Of a stretch of 42,405 nucleotides of DNA, positions 18,102 to 26,363 are shown in pieces. The DNA is taken from NCBI RefSeq assembly GCF_001620055.1, contig NZ_LQGY01000037.1:1-42405 (forward strand), given 5' to 3'. The notes under the pieces were generated by a model that was not told the DNA's origin, did not search any database, and worked only from the letters and a program-made list of their open reading frames with translations. The DNA comes from Agromyces sp. NDB4Y10 (GTDB taxonomy: Bacteria; Actinomycetota; Actinomycetes; Actinomycetales; Microbacteriaceae). Position 1 is the stretch's first letter; the number at the start of each line of letters is the position of its first letter. Position numbers and translations under genes: made by a program.

Positions 18102-19787
18102 TCACGGCACGGGTGTACCGGTGGGAGTGGGTGCGGATGCGGCGGCGGCCTCCTGGGCCGCCTGCTTCGCCTCGGCCGCTCCCTCAGCGGCCAGGGCGGC
18201 CCGGGCGATGCGCTCGGCATCCTCCCGGGTGTGCCGCGCGAGGGAGGCGCGGACGTCTGCGAGTGCCGATGGGGACATCGACAGGCTGGTGGCGCCGAGG
18301 CCGACGAGGACCACGGCGAGGAGCGGGTCTGCGGCGGCCTCGCCGCAGATGCCGACGGGGCGGCCGTCGACCCGGCCCGCCTCGCCGACCTGTGCGACCA
18401 GTCGCAGCACCGCCGGATGCCACGCATCCTGCAGGTTCGCGACCGTGCCGAGCAGCCGGTCGGCCGCCATCGTGTACTGGGTGAGGTCGTTCGTGCCGAT
18501 CGACGCGAAGTCGGCGACCTTCAGGATGTGGTCGGCGATGAGCGCCGCGGACGGCGTCTCGACCATGACCCCGGCGACCTTGATGCCGAGCTCCCGGCAG
18601 AGGTTCGTGAAGTAACGCGTCTCCTCGACGGTCGCGATCATCGGCGCCATGACCCAGAGGTCGGCCTCGGTCGCGGCATCCGCTGCGGCGAGCGCGGTGA
18701 GCTGCTCGCGGAGGATGACCTCGGAGTGCCGGAGGGCGCGGATGCCGCGGAGCCCGAGCGCCGGGTTCTCCTCGGGTGCGTCGTTGAGGAACGACAGGGG
18801 CTTGTCGGCGCCGGCGTCGAGGACGCGCACGACGACCTTCCGCCCGGGGAACGCGCTCAGCATGCGCGTGTACTGCGCCTGCTGCTCGGTGACCGACGGC
18901 GCGGTGTTCGCATCGAGGAAGAGGAACTCCGTGCGGAACAGGCCCACGCCCTCGGCGCCGAGCCTGGCCGCCTCCTCGGCGCCGTCGGCCGAGCCGAGGT
19001 TCGCGAGCAGCGGCACGGGCGTGCCGTCGGCGAGCGCGCCGGGCGTGACGGGCGCGGCGGCGCGGGCCGCGCGCTCGGCGATGCGCTCGCGCGCCTCGGC
19101 GATCTGCTCCGGCGTCGGGTCCTGCACGACCAGGTCGTTCGCAGCGTCGACGATGACGGTGTCGCCGTCGGCGAGCGTCGCGGCATCCGCTGCCCCCACG
19201 ACCGCGACGATCGACTTCTCGCGGGCGAGGATCGCGGTGTGCGAGGTCGGGCCGCCGTCGATGGTGACGAGCCCCAGCACCTGCCCGAGGTCGAGCAGCG
19301 CGGTGTCGGCGGGCGCGAGGTCGCGGGCGACGAGCACGAACGGGTGGCCGGGGTTCGGCACGCCGGGAGCGGGCACCTTGAGCAGGTGCGCGACCACGCG
19401 CTGGGAGACGTCGTCGAGGTCGGCCGCGCGCTCGCCCATGTAGCCGCCCATCGCGGCGAGCATGTCGCGGAACGACGCGAACGCCTCGAACACGGCGCGC
19501 TCGGCGGTCTTGCCGTCGGCGAGTCGCTTCACGATGTCGTCCACGAGCGTCGGGTCCTCGGCCATCATGGCCTGCGCCTCGAGCACGTCCTGCGCGGCAC
19601 CGCCGGCCTGCGCGCCCATGCGCTGCAGTTCGCCGGCCACGACCGAGAGCGACGCGCGGGCGCGTTCCTCCTCGCGGGCCGGGTCGAGGTGACTCGGCCG
19701 GTCCACCGGCTCCGGCAGCCGCTCGGCCATGCGCACGACCGGTCCGACGGCCACGCCCTGGCCGATCCCCGTGCCTCTGAACTCCAT
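18102..19787 (-). CDS. ptsI: PTS enzyme I (phosphoenolpyruvate-protein phosphotransferase)
   Basis: Enzyme I takes phosphate from PEP and gives it to HPr. The N-terminal HPr-binding and swivel domain carries the phospho-histidine in GGPTSHTAILAR (about residue 183). The C-terminal TIM-barrel PEP domain has GVGLFRTEFLFL, MAPMIATVEET, SIGTNDLTQYTMAADR and the catalytic cysteine in GICGEAAADP. The length, about 561, is normal for actinobacteria. GTG (19790) and ATG (19787) starts are adjacent; the ATG is better spaced from GGAGGGG. It is followed by mtlA, so the general PTS gene is in the mannitol transcription unit. Confidence 0.96.
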   Translation of the reverse strand: MEFRGTGIGQGVAVGPVVRMAERLPEPVDRPSHLDPAREEERARASLSVVAGELQRMGAQAGGAAQDVLEAQAMMAEDPTLVDDIVKRLADGKTAERAVFEAFASFRDMLAAMGGYMGERAADLDDVSQRVVAHLLKVPAPGVPNPGHPFVLVARDLAPADTALLDLGQVLGLVTIDGGPTSHTAILAREKSIVAVVGAADAATLADGDTVIVDAANDLVVQDPTPEQIAEARERIAERAARAAAPVTPGALADGTPVPLLANLGSADGAEEAARLGAEGVGLFRTEFLFLDANTAPSVTEQQAQYTRMLSAFPGRKVVVRVLDAGADKPLSFLNDAPEENPALGLRGIRALRHSEVILREQLTALAAADAATEADLWVMAPMIATVEETRYFTNLCRELGIKVAGVMVETPSAALIADHILKVADFASIGTNDLTQYTMAADRLLGTVANLQDAWHPAVLRLVAQVGEAGRVDGRPVGICGEAAADPLLAVVLVGLGATSLSMSPSALADVRASLARHTREDAERIARAALAAEGAAEAKQAAQEAAAASAPTPTGTPVP

Positions 19788-19832
19788 CACTCGCCCCTCC
19801 GATTCGATTCGTCGGGCGACGGATGCCGCGAG

Positions 19833-20099
19833 CTACTCGTCGTGATCGGTGCTGAGCAGCTCGACGAGCTCGTCGAGCACGCGCTGCTCGTCGCCCCCGT
19901 CGACCGCCACGGTGACCTCGTCGCCGTGGTCGATGCCCTGCGCGATGACGGCGAGGATGCTCGCCGCGTTGACGGGAGTGCCACCGGCTTTCGCGATGGT
20001 GACCGTCGATCCCGACGACGCGGCGGCCTGGGTGAACAGCTTCGCCGGCCTGGCGTGCAGTCCGTGGCTCGATCCGACTCGAACAGTGCGTTCCACCAT
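19833..20099 (-). CDS. ptsH: PTS phosphocarrier protein HPr
   Basis: HPr shuttles phosphate from enzyme I to the IIA proteins. The 88-residue protein has H15 in SSHGLHARPAKLF and a serine (S47) in NAASILAV at the place of the Firmicutes regulatory Ser46. Whether an HPr kinase exists here is unknown; actinobacteria usually lack one. The start is ATG with GGAGG upstream. Its own -10 element is found at 20138-20143. Confidence 0.96.
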   Translation of the reverse strand: MVERTVRVGSSHGLHARPAKLFTQAAASSGSTVTIAKAGGTPVNAASILAVIAQGIDHGDEVTVAVDGGDEQRVLDELVELLSTDHDE

Positions 20100-20137
20100 G
20101 TTGCAGGCCTCCGTCGCTGGCGTCCGTTCCCGACTTC

Positions 20138-20143
20138 ACCATA
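20138..20143 (-). promoter_or_regulatory. Probable -10 for a ptsH promoter
   Basis: TATGGT on the minus strand would start transcription near 20131, about 30 bases before the ptsH ATG with its GGAGG site. No clear -35 box is seen (TTCCCT at 17-base spacing). It would allow ptsH-ptsI to be expressed without the upstream EIIB gene. Confidence 0.4.
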
Positions 20144-20190
20144 GACCCGGGTGTCCGCGCAGGGAACGGGGTTGCGCGGCGTGGGGGCGT

Positions 20191-20499
20191 TCACGATCGG
20201 GCTCCCGTGATCGCGATCGCGAGGTCGAGCGCGGCGTCGCCGTCGAGCGCTCGGGTCTCGCCGGGCAGCACGGCGACGGGCACGGATGCCGCGGCGGCCT
20301 GCTGCTCGAGGGCACCCAGTCGCTCGGCGAGGTGCGTCCCCACGAGCAGGGCGTCGGCGTCGGCGAGCTCGGCGGCGAGGGTCTGCTCCCCCGCGGCGCG
20401 CACCTCGACGTCGATGCCGCGCGCCTCGGCGGCCCGGCGGATGCGCAGTGCGGCGAAGGTGCTCGACGCACCCGCTCCGCACACGACGACGATCCGCAT
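20191..20499 (-). CDS. Free-standing PTS enzyme IIB (lactose/cellobiose-type fold)
   Basis: The 102-residue protein starts MRIVVVCGAGASSTFAALRI; Cys7 in the CGAGASST loop is the expected phospho-cysteine of small IIB domains of the lactose/cellobiose family. The ATG has GAGGAGG nearby; an upstream in-frame extension lacks a ribosome-binding site and is rejected. No matching IIC or IIA gene is present. It lies upstream of ptsH and diverges from the PRD regulator, so it may phosphorylate a distant permease or act on the regulator. Specificity cannot be read from the sequence. Confidence 0.8.
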   Translation of the reverse strand: MRIVVVCGAGASSTFAALRIRRAAEARGIDVEVRAAGEQTLAAELADADALLVGTHLAERLGALEQQAAAASVPVAVLPGETRALDGDAALDLAIAITGARS

Positions 20500-20726
20500 C
20501 GCCTGCCTCCTCGCCCGGCTTCGCCCGGTCCTCTTCGATCGGTCACGGCGGATGCCGCGAACATCCCGAGTCTGCTCGCCCGCCCGGACCGCTGCCACCA
20601 GACCTGCTTCCGCACCCCCGGAAGTTCTGCGGCATCCGCTGCCCCGGGCGTGCCGGTGGTGGTTGACTGGCTGGACCGCCCCGCGAGCGCGCGGCGCGGC
20701 GGAGTCCCGATCGGAAGCGAGTCGAC
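20500..20726. promoter_or_regulatory. Divergent control region between EIIB and the mtlR-type regulator
   Basis: This 227-base spacer must hold the promoters of both directions. I find no convincing -35/-10 pair. Visible structure is a small inverted repeat CTTCCG/CGGAAG with 6-base loop (20607-20624), a possible operator, and two GGATGCC-family words (20550-20556 and 20631-20637). A TTGACT (about 20662) has no matching -10 at 17 bases. Confidence 0.35.
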
Positions 20727-22601
20727 GTGCCGGAGAAGTGGGAGCGCCTCGTCGAGGTGCTCGCCGACCACGACGACTGGGTCACCGCTGCGCGCCTCGC
20801 CGACCGGCTCGGCGTGACGACGCGGACGGTGCGCACGTACGCGGCGCAGGCGAACGCGGGCGGCGAGCCCGTCGTCGACTCGGGCCCGGACGGGTATCGA
20901 CTCGACCGCGCGGCCTGGGCACGGCGCGCGCAGCGAACCGGGGACGCCGCCGACGCGGGACCCGAGGGGCGTCGCGCCCGACTCATCCGCGACCTCGTCG
21001 ACGCGCCGGACGGCCTCGACGTCTTCGACGCCGCCGAGCGGCTGCACGTGAGCGAGTCGACGCTCGAGTCCGACCTCGGACGGGTCCGGGCGCGGCTCCG
21101 CGGCACGGGACTCGCACTCGAGCGCGAGGGCAGCGTCGTCCGGCTGCGCGGGCCGGAGACGGCGATGCGGCGGCTCGTCGGCGCGCTGGTCCGCGAGGAG
21201 GGCCGGCGCGGCATCCGCGACCTCGCGACGCTCCGCGCCGGGTTCCCGCCGGTCGAGGGGTTCCGTCGCGGACTGCTCGACGGCCTGCGCGCCGCCGGAT
21301 GGGCGCCCAACGAGTACGCGCTCGACGACGTGCTGCTGCACGTCGCGATCGCGGTCGACCGCGTGTCGCACGACCGCACCCTCGAACGCGACGAGGGCAC
21401 GGCGGCCGGCTCCCCCGCCGACGCCCTCGTGACCCTCGTCGACGAACTGGTCCGCGACGAGTTCGACGTCCACCTGCCGCCCGCCGAACTGGCGCACCTC
21501 GCTCGACTCATCGGCACGCGGGCGGCCACCCGACGCGACGGTCCCGCCCGCATCGACGTCATCCGGGGCATCGTGGGCCGGATCTCGCAGGAGTGGCTCG
21601 TCGACCTCGGCGACGACGAGTTCCTCGAGCGCCTCGCGCTGCACGTCGACAACCTCGCGGCGCGCGCCGCCGAGCAGAGCTACTCGCGCAATCCGCTCAC
21701 CGCCTCGATCAAGGCCGCCTACCCGCTGATCTACGACCTCGCCGTCTACCTGGCCGCGGAACTCGGGCGACTCGAGGGCATCACGGTGAACGACGACGAG
21801 ATCGCCTACCTCGCGATGCACCTCGGCGCCGCGCTCGAGCGGACGCGGTCGCGCGGCGATGCCGTGCGCGTCGCGGTGGTCGCACCGGAGTACCACGACG
21901 CCCGGGACCTCCTGCTCGAGCGACTGCGCGCCGGGCTGGACGACGACGTCGAGCTCCTCGTCGGCGGCGCCGTGCCGCTCGAGGGGCCGGCGGCATCCGG
22001 CGACGACGCCGACCTCGTCGTGTCGGTCCTCCCGCCGCGCGTGCCGCAGCCCGGCGTCGTCACCGTCGCACCCTTCCCGACCGCCGACGACGTCGAGCGC
22101 GTGCGGCAGGAGCTCGCGCGGATCCGCCGCGGGCGACGCCGTGCGCGCCTGGCGTCGACGCTCACGAGGACCATCGGCCCCGACCTGTTCGTGCGCGGGG
22201 TCGGCGGACGCGGGCGCGAGGAGGTCATCCGCCTCCTCGGCGACCGGCTGCTCGCGGCGGGCGTCATCGACGACGCCTACCTCGAGGGGGTGCTCGAGCG
22301 GGAGCGCATGTCGTCGACCGCGTTCACCGACCTGCTCGCCGTGCCGCACGCGATGACGATGACGGCGGAACGCAGCGCCATCGCCATCGCCATCGACGAG
22401 CGCCCGATCGCGTGGGGCGAGGCCGAGGTGCACGTGGTGGCACTCATCGCGTTCGCGGAGTCGGGCCGGGCCGAGTTCCAGGCCGTGTTCGACCAGTTCG
22501 TCGAGGCCTTCTCCGACCCTGAGAACGTGCGCCGGCTGGTGCGCGGCGCGGTCGACTACCCAGGATTGCTCGCCGAGCTGTCCGTGCTCATGGCCCCCTG
22601 A
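20727..22601 (+). CDS. PRD-containing transcriptional activator, MtlR/BglG type
   Basis: The 624-residue protein has an N-terminal winged helix (AARLADRLGVTTRTVRTYAA, about residues 21-40). A second HTH follows (about 98-120), then two PTS regulation domains with histidines in LLHVAIAVDR, LALHVDNL and YLAMHLGAAL. Next is an EIIB-like region (about 400-490) and a C-terminal EIIA domain (about 495-624) with the phospho-histidine context LLAVPHAMT. This is the architecture of MtlR activators, controlled by PTS phosphorylation. The EIIB-like region reads VVAPEYHDAR where a cysteine would be expected, so that site seems lost. It starts at a GTG and diverges from the PTS genes, which it probably controls. 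Confidence 0.88.
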   Translation: MPEKWERLVEVLADHDDWVTAARLADRLGVTTRTVRTYAAQANAGGEPVVDSGPDGYRLDRAAWARRAQRTGDAADAGPEGRRARLIRDLVDAPDGLDVFDAAERLHVSESTLESDLGRVRARLRGTGLALEREGSVVRLRGPETAMRRLVGALVREEGRRGIRDLATLRAGFPPVEGFRRGLLDGLRAAGWAPNEYALDDVLLHVAIAVDRVSHDRTLERDEGTAAGSPADALVTLVDELVRDEFDVHLPPAELAHLARLIGTRAATRRDGPARIDVIRGIVGRISQEWLVDLGDDEFLERLALHVDNLAARAAEQSYSRNPLTASIKAAYPLIYDLAVYLAAELGRLEGITVNDDEIAYLAMHLGAALERTRSRGDAVRVAVVAPEYHDARDLLLERLRAGLDDDVELLVGGAVPLEGPAASGDDADLVVSVLPPRVPQPGVVTVAPFPTADDVERVRQELARIRRGRRRARLASTLTRTIGPDLFVRGVGGRGREEVIRLLGDRLLAAGVIDDAYLEGVLERERMSSTAFTDLLAVPHAMTMTAERSAIAIAIDERPIAWGEAEVHVVALIAFAESGRAEFQAVFDQFVEAFSDPENVRRLVRGAVDYPGLLAELSVLMAP

Positions 22602-22611
22602 GGCCGCGCGC

Positions 22612-23439
22612 TCAGGGGATCGGCACGGGCGCCACGCCGAACGGCGCGAGCCCCGCAGCGCCGCCGTCGGGCGCCGTCAGCACCCAGATGCCGTCGCGGT
22701 GCACCGCCACGCTGTGCTCGAAGTGGGCGCCATCGGCCCCGTCCGACGTCGCCACGGTCCACCCGTCGTCGCGGACGAACGTGTCGGGCCCACCGGCGAC
22801 GACCATCGGCTCGATGGCGACGACGAGGCCGGGCTGCACGCGCGGCCCCCGTCCGCGCACGGCGTGGTTGTAGACCGTGGGCTCCTCGTGCATCTCGCGC
22901 CCGATGCCGTGGCCGCCGTACCCCTCGATGATCGAGTAGGGGCCGGATGCCTCGACCGAGGCCTCGATCGCCTCGCCGACCTCGTTGAGGTGACGAGCCG
23001 TCGCGAGGCGCGCGATGCCCGCCCAGAGCGCCCGCTCGGTCGCGTCGGCCAGCGCCTGGCGGGCCCGGACGACGTCGGGCCGCCCGGGATCGGGCAGGAC
23101 CACCGTGAAGGCGGCGTCGCCGTTCCATCCGTCGATCTCGGCACCGCCGTCGACCGAGACGAGGTCGCCCGGGGCGAGCGCCCGGTCGCCGGGGATCCCG
23201 TGGACCACGTCGCTGCCGACCGACACGCAGAGCGTGTGGCCGTAGCCGGGGACCAGCGCGAAGTTCGGGCGGCCGCCGCGCTCGCGGATGAGCGCCTCGG
23301 CGGCCGCGTCGAGCTCGAGCGGGGTCGCGCCGACGGCGAGCCGTTCGCGCACGAGCGCGAGGGCGGCCGCGGTCGCCTCGCCCGCCGGGATCATCGCGCG
23401 CAGCTCGGCGGGCGACTTCAGCGGGTGGCGGCGGAACAC
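22612..23439 (-). CDS. map: Type I methionine aminopeptidase
   Basis: Map removes the initiator methionine. All five metal ligands are present: D97 and D108 (VSVDGGAEIDGWNGDAAFT), H177 (GGHGIGREMH), E210 (AIEPMV) and E241 (FEHSVAV), plus the substrate-contacting H80. The usual CGHGIG reads GGHGIG, which does not affect ligands. It is 275 residues, starts at a GTG nine bases after adk, and has no clear ribosome-binding site, so it is probably translated by coupling. Its end faces the end of the regulator gene only 10 bases away with no visible terminator. Confidence 0.96.
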   Translation of the reverse strand: MFRRHPLKSPAELRAMIPAGEATAAALALVRERLAVGATPLELDAAAEALIRERGGRPNFALVPGYGHTLCVSVGSDVVHGIPGDRALAPGDLVSVDGGAEIDGWNGDAAFTVVLPDPGRPDVVRARQALADATERALWAGIARLATARHLNEVGEAIEASVEASGPYSIIEGYGGHGIGREMHEEPTVYNHAVRGRGPRVQPGLVVAIEPMVVAGGPDTFVRDDGWTVATSDGADGAHFEHSVAVHRDGIWVLTAPDGGAAGLAPFGVAPVPIP

Positions 23440-23448
23440 GCGCTCGGG

Positions 23449-24084
23449 CTAGGCCGCGCCGGTGGCGGCGGCGGCGCCGTCGCCGTTCGGCACCAGGCCG
23501 CGCTCGGCGAGCGCGTCGAAGATCCGCCCGGTGACGTCGTCGAGCGTGCCGACGCCGTCGATGCGGAGCACGAGGTCGCGCTCGCGGTACACGTCGAGGA
23601 TCGGAGCGGTCTCGCGCTCGTAGATGGCGAGGCGGTTCGCGATGACCTCCTCCGTGTCATCCGTGCGGCCCTGGTCGAGGGCGCGCTGGCGCAGACGCGC
23701 GATGCTCTCGTCGCGGGGCACCACGAGCTCGATCACCGCGTCGAGCGCCTCGCCGCGGCCGGCGAGGAACTCGTCGAGGTGCGCGACCTGGCCGCGGTTG
23801 CGCGGGTAGCCGTCGAGCACGAAGCCGCCCGCGGCGTCCGGCTGGGCCAGGCGGTCGCGCACGAGTTCGCTCGTGAGCTCGTCGGGGACGAGGTCGCCCG
23901 CCTCGATGATCGCCTGGACCTGCTTGCCGAGCTCGGTGCCGCCCTTGACGTTCTCGCGGAAGATGTCGCCGGTCGCGACCTGCGGCACGTCGAAGGCCTC
24001 GGCCACGAGCACGCCCTGCGTGCCCTTGCCGGACCCCTGCGGGCCGACGATCAGGAAGCGGGCGGAGGGTGCGGGGTGCGTCAT
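23449..24084 (-). CDS. adk: Adenylate kinase
   Basis: Adk equilibrates AMP + ATP with 2 ADP. The P-loop reads GPQGSGKGTQG (K20), with Gln and Ser where GPPGAGKGTQ is usual, so it is functional but unusual. VATGDIFREN, the AMP-binding LDGYPRNRGQV and RQRALDQGRTDDT follow, with the short LID common in actinobacteria. The ATG overlaps the secY stop by four bases. A tail of about 15 Ala/Gly/Asn residues ends the 211-residue protein. Confidence 0.96.
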   Translation of the reverse strand: MTHPAPSARFLIVGPQGSGKGTQGVLVAEAFDVPQVATGDIFRENVKGGTELGKQVQAIIEAGDLVPDELTSELVRDRLAQPDAAGGFVLDGYPRNRGQVAHLDEFLAGRGEALDAVIELVVPRDESIARLRQRALDQGRTDDTEEVIANRLAIYERETAPILDVYRERDLVLRIDGVGTLDDVTGRIFDALAERGLVPNGDGAAAATGAA

Positions 24085-25403
24085 CGGAGGAGTCCTTCGT
24101 AGTGGCGCTGCTGGAGCTGTGCGTCGATCTGCTTCACGGTCTCGAGGCCGACACCCACGATGATGAGGATCGACGCGCCGCCGAAGGGGAAGTTCTGGTC
24201 GGCGCCGACGACCGCGAACGCGATCAGCGGGATGAGCGCCACGAGGCCGAGGTAGAGCGAACCCGGCAGGGTCACTCGGGTGAGCACGTAGTCGAGGTAC
24301 TCGGCCGTCGGGCGCCCGGCACGGATGCCGGGGATGAAGCCGCCGTACTTCTTCATGTTCTCGGCGACCTCGTCGGGGTTGAACGTGATCGCGACGTAGA
24401 AGTACGTGAAGCCGACGATGAGCAGGAAGTACACGAGCATGTACAGCGGGCTGGAGCCCTGCGTGAGGTTGTTCGTGACCCACACGACCCAGGGCTGCGG
24501 CTCCTCGCCGGCGGCGGGCTGGTTGAACTGCGCGATGAGCGCCGGCAGGTACAGCAGCGACGAGGCGAAGATGACGGGCACGACGCCGGCCATGTTCACC
24601 TTGATCGGGATGTAGGTGTTGTTGCCGCCGTACGTGCGGCGGCCGACCATGCGCTTGGCGTACTGCACCGGGATGCGGCGCTGCGACTGCTCGACGAAGA
24701 CGACCGCGAGGACGATGACGAGGCCGATGGCCAGCACGACCGCGAACGTGTCGAAGCCGCGCGAGACGGCGATGCCCCACAGCGAGCCGGGGAACGTGGC
24801 GGCGATCGAGACGAAGATGAGCAGCGACATGCCGTTGCCGATGCCGCGCTCGGTGACGAGCTCGCCGAGCCACATGATGAGGCCGGTGCCGGCGGTCATG
24901 GTGATGACCATGAGGAGGATCGCGTACCAGGCGTCGTTGGTGATGAGCTGCGTGCACGCGGGGTCGGAGTTCGCCGGGAACAGCGCACCCGAGCGGGCGA
25001 CCGTGATCAGCGTGGTCGACTGGAGGACGCCGAGCGCGATTGTGAGGTAGCGCGTGTACTGCGTGAGCTTGGCCTGGCCGGCCTGGCCCTCCTTGTAGAG
25101 GGTCTCGAAGTGCGGGATGACCACGCGGAGCAGCTGCGTGATGATCGACGCCGTGATGTACGGCATGATGCCGAGCGCGAAAATCGACAGCTGGAGGAGC
25201 GCGCCGCCGGAGAAGAGGTTGACGAGCTCGTAGAGGCCCGAGGCCCCCTGGTTCGCCGCCAGGCACTGCTGGACGTTCGCGAAGTCCACGAACGGCGCGG
25301 GGATGAACGAGCCGAGTCGGAACAGGGCGATGATGCCCAGCGTGAACCCGATCTTCCGGCGAAGGTCGGGGGTGCGGAAGATCCGCCCGATGGCGTTGAA
25401 CAC
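24081..25403 (-). CDS. secY: Preprotein translocase subunit SecY
   Basis: SecY is the channel of the Sec translocon. The 440-residue protein starts MFNAIGRIFRTPDLRRKIGFTL and shows about ten membrane segments. It has the plug-region sequence GGALLQLSIFALGIMPYI, the GMSLLIF segment and the cytoplasmic loop QYAKRMVGRRTYGGNNTYIP. The start is a GTG. A 115-base spacer with an inverted repeat (25447-25498) separates it from rplO. Confidence 0.97.
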   Translation of the reverse strand: MFNAIGRIFRTPDLRRKIGFTLGIIALFRLGSFIPAPFVDFANVQQCLAANQGASGLYELVNLFSGGALLQLSIFALGIMPYITASIITQLLRVVIPHFETLYKEGQAGQAKLTQYTRYLTIALGVLQSTTLITVARSGALFPANSDPACTQLITNDAWYAILLMVITMTAGTGLIMWLGELVTERGIGNGMSLLIFVSIAATFPGSLWGIAVSRGFDTFAVVLAIGLVIVLAVVFVEQSQRRIPVQYAKRMVGRRTYGGNNTYIPIKVNMAGVVPVIFASSLLYLPALIAQFNQPAAGEEPQPWVVWVTNNLTQGSSPLYMLVYFLLIVGFTYFYVAITFNPDEVAENMKKYGGFIPGIRAGRPTAEYLDYVLTRVTLPGSLYLGLVALIPLIAFAVVGADQNFPFGGASILIIVGVGLETVKQIDAQLQQRHYEGLLR

Positions 25404-25446
25404 TCGTCCTCCTGTTGCTCCGTCGTGGAGTCAGTCGTTATGCGGC

Positions 25447-25498
25447 TCGAGCCTGTCGAGACCCCCGTGAATCATACGCGAGGTCCCGACAGGCCCGA
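25447..25498 (-). repeat. Inverted repeat of the TCGAGCCTGTCGA type (rplO-secY spacer)
   Basis: TCGAGCCTGTCGAGACC and GGTCCCGACAGGCCCGA pair over 17 positions around an 18-base loop. The two imperfect positions are A/C on the plus strand but U-G wobbles in the minus-strand RNA. The transcribed secY leader is therefore fully paired. The same TCGAGCCTGTCGA word is found at 35252-35264. Confidence 0.65.
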
Positions 25499-25518
25499 AC
25501 TCGTTGTGGTGCAGCGGC

Positions 25519-26178
25519 CTACTTGACCGAACCGCCGGCGGCGACGATCTTCTGCTCGGCGGAGCCGGAGACCTTGTCGACCGCGACGTTGAGCTTCACC
25601 TGGATGTCACCGTTGCCGAGCACCTTGACGCGCTCGTTCTTGCGGACGGCACCCTTGGCCACCAGGTCGTCGACGGTGACGTCGCCGCCCTTGGGGTAGA
25701 GCTCGGCCAGCTTCTCCAGGTTGACCACCTGGTACTCGACCCGGAACGGGTTCTTGAAGCCGCGCAGCTTCGGCGCACGCATGTGGTACGGAAGCTGCCC
25801 GCCCTCGAAGCCGGGGCGGATGTTGTTGCGGGCCTTCGAGCCCTTCGTGCCGCGACCGGCGGTCTTGCCCTTCGAACCCTCACCGCGTCCGACGCGGGTC
25901 TTGTCCTTCTTGGCACCGGGCGCCGGGCGCAGGTGGTGCACCTTCAGCACGGGCTCGCGCACGGCGTCGTCGGCGGCCTTGGGGGCGGCCTTCTTCGCCG
26001 GGGCCTTCTTCGCCGGAGCCTTCTCGGCCGCGGTGTCGTCCGCCTTGGCGGACTTGGCCGGGGCCTTCTTCTCGGCGGCCTTGGCCGGAGCCTTCTTCTC
26101 AGCGGCGGCCTTGGCCGGCGCCTTCTTCGCGGGAGCCTTCTTCGGGGTCTCCTCGGTTGCCTTCTTGTCGTCGGCCAT
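25519..26178 (-). CDS. rplO: 50S ribosomal protein L15 with long basic N-terminal extension
   Basis: The C-terminal 145 residues are normal L15 ([43 protein letters not shown]). They are preceded by about 75 residues made of Lys, Ala and Pro repeats such as [13 protein letters not shown] and [12 protein letters not shown], resembling histone H1 tails. The protein is 219 residues against about 145 in E. coli. The ATG overlaps the rpmD stop by one base, so the long form is the translated one. The tail should be disordered and strongly basic; its role is unknown. Confidence 0.95.
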   Translation of the reverse strand: MADDKKATEETPKKAPAKKAPAKAAAEKKAPAKAAEKKAPAKSAKADDTAAEKAPAKKAPAKKAAPKAADDAVREPVLKVHHLRPAPGAKKDKTRVGRGEGSKGKTAGRGTKGSKARNNIRPGFEGGQLPYHMRAPKLRGFKNPFRVEYQVVNLEKLAELYPKGGDVTVDDLVAKGAVRKNERVKVLGNGDIQVKLNVAVDKVSGSAEQKIVAAGGSVK

Positions 26179-26363
26179 TAGTCGATCTCCTCAACCTTCA
26201 CGAGGTGGGCGACCGTCTTCACGTAACCGCGGTTCTGCGGCGTGTCCTCGCGGACGACGGAGTCGCCGATGCGCTTCAGTCCGAGGCTGCGGAGCGTGTC
26301 GCGCTGGTACTGCTTCTCGCTCACCTTGGACTTGATCTGGGTCACCTTGAGCTGCTTGGCCAT
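26178..26363 (-). CDS. rpmD: 50S ribosomal protein L30
   Basis: This 61-residue protein, starting [18 protein letters not shown] and containing [19 protein letters not shown], is a standard bacterial L30. Its ATG overlaps the rpsE stop by one base, and its stop overlaps the rplO ATG (TAATG). The three genes are thus translationally coupled. Confidence 0.97.
   Translation of the reverse strand: MAKQLKVTQIKSKVSEKQYQRDTLRSLGLKRIGDSVVREDTPQNRGYVKTVAHLVKVEEID

Noticed and set aside
14809..22601. Recent horizontal transfer of the PTS/mannitol block
   Set aside because: No insertion sequence, integrase or attachment repeat is seen, and GC content and codon use equal the neighbours.
24069..25526. 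Long plus-strand open frame opposite secY, and many similar antisense frames along the window
   Set aside because: They are mirror frames of GC-rich genes, with compositions dominated by Arg, Val, Asp, Gly and no recognisable domains.
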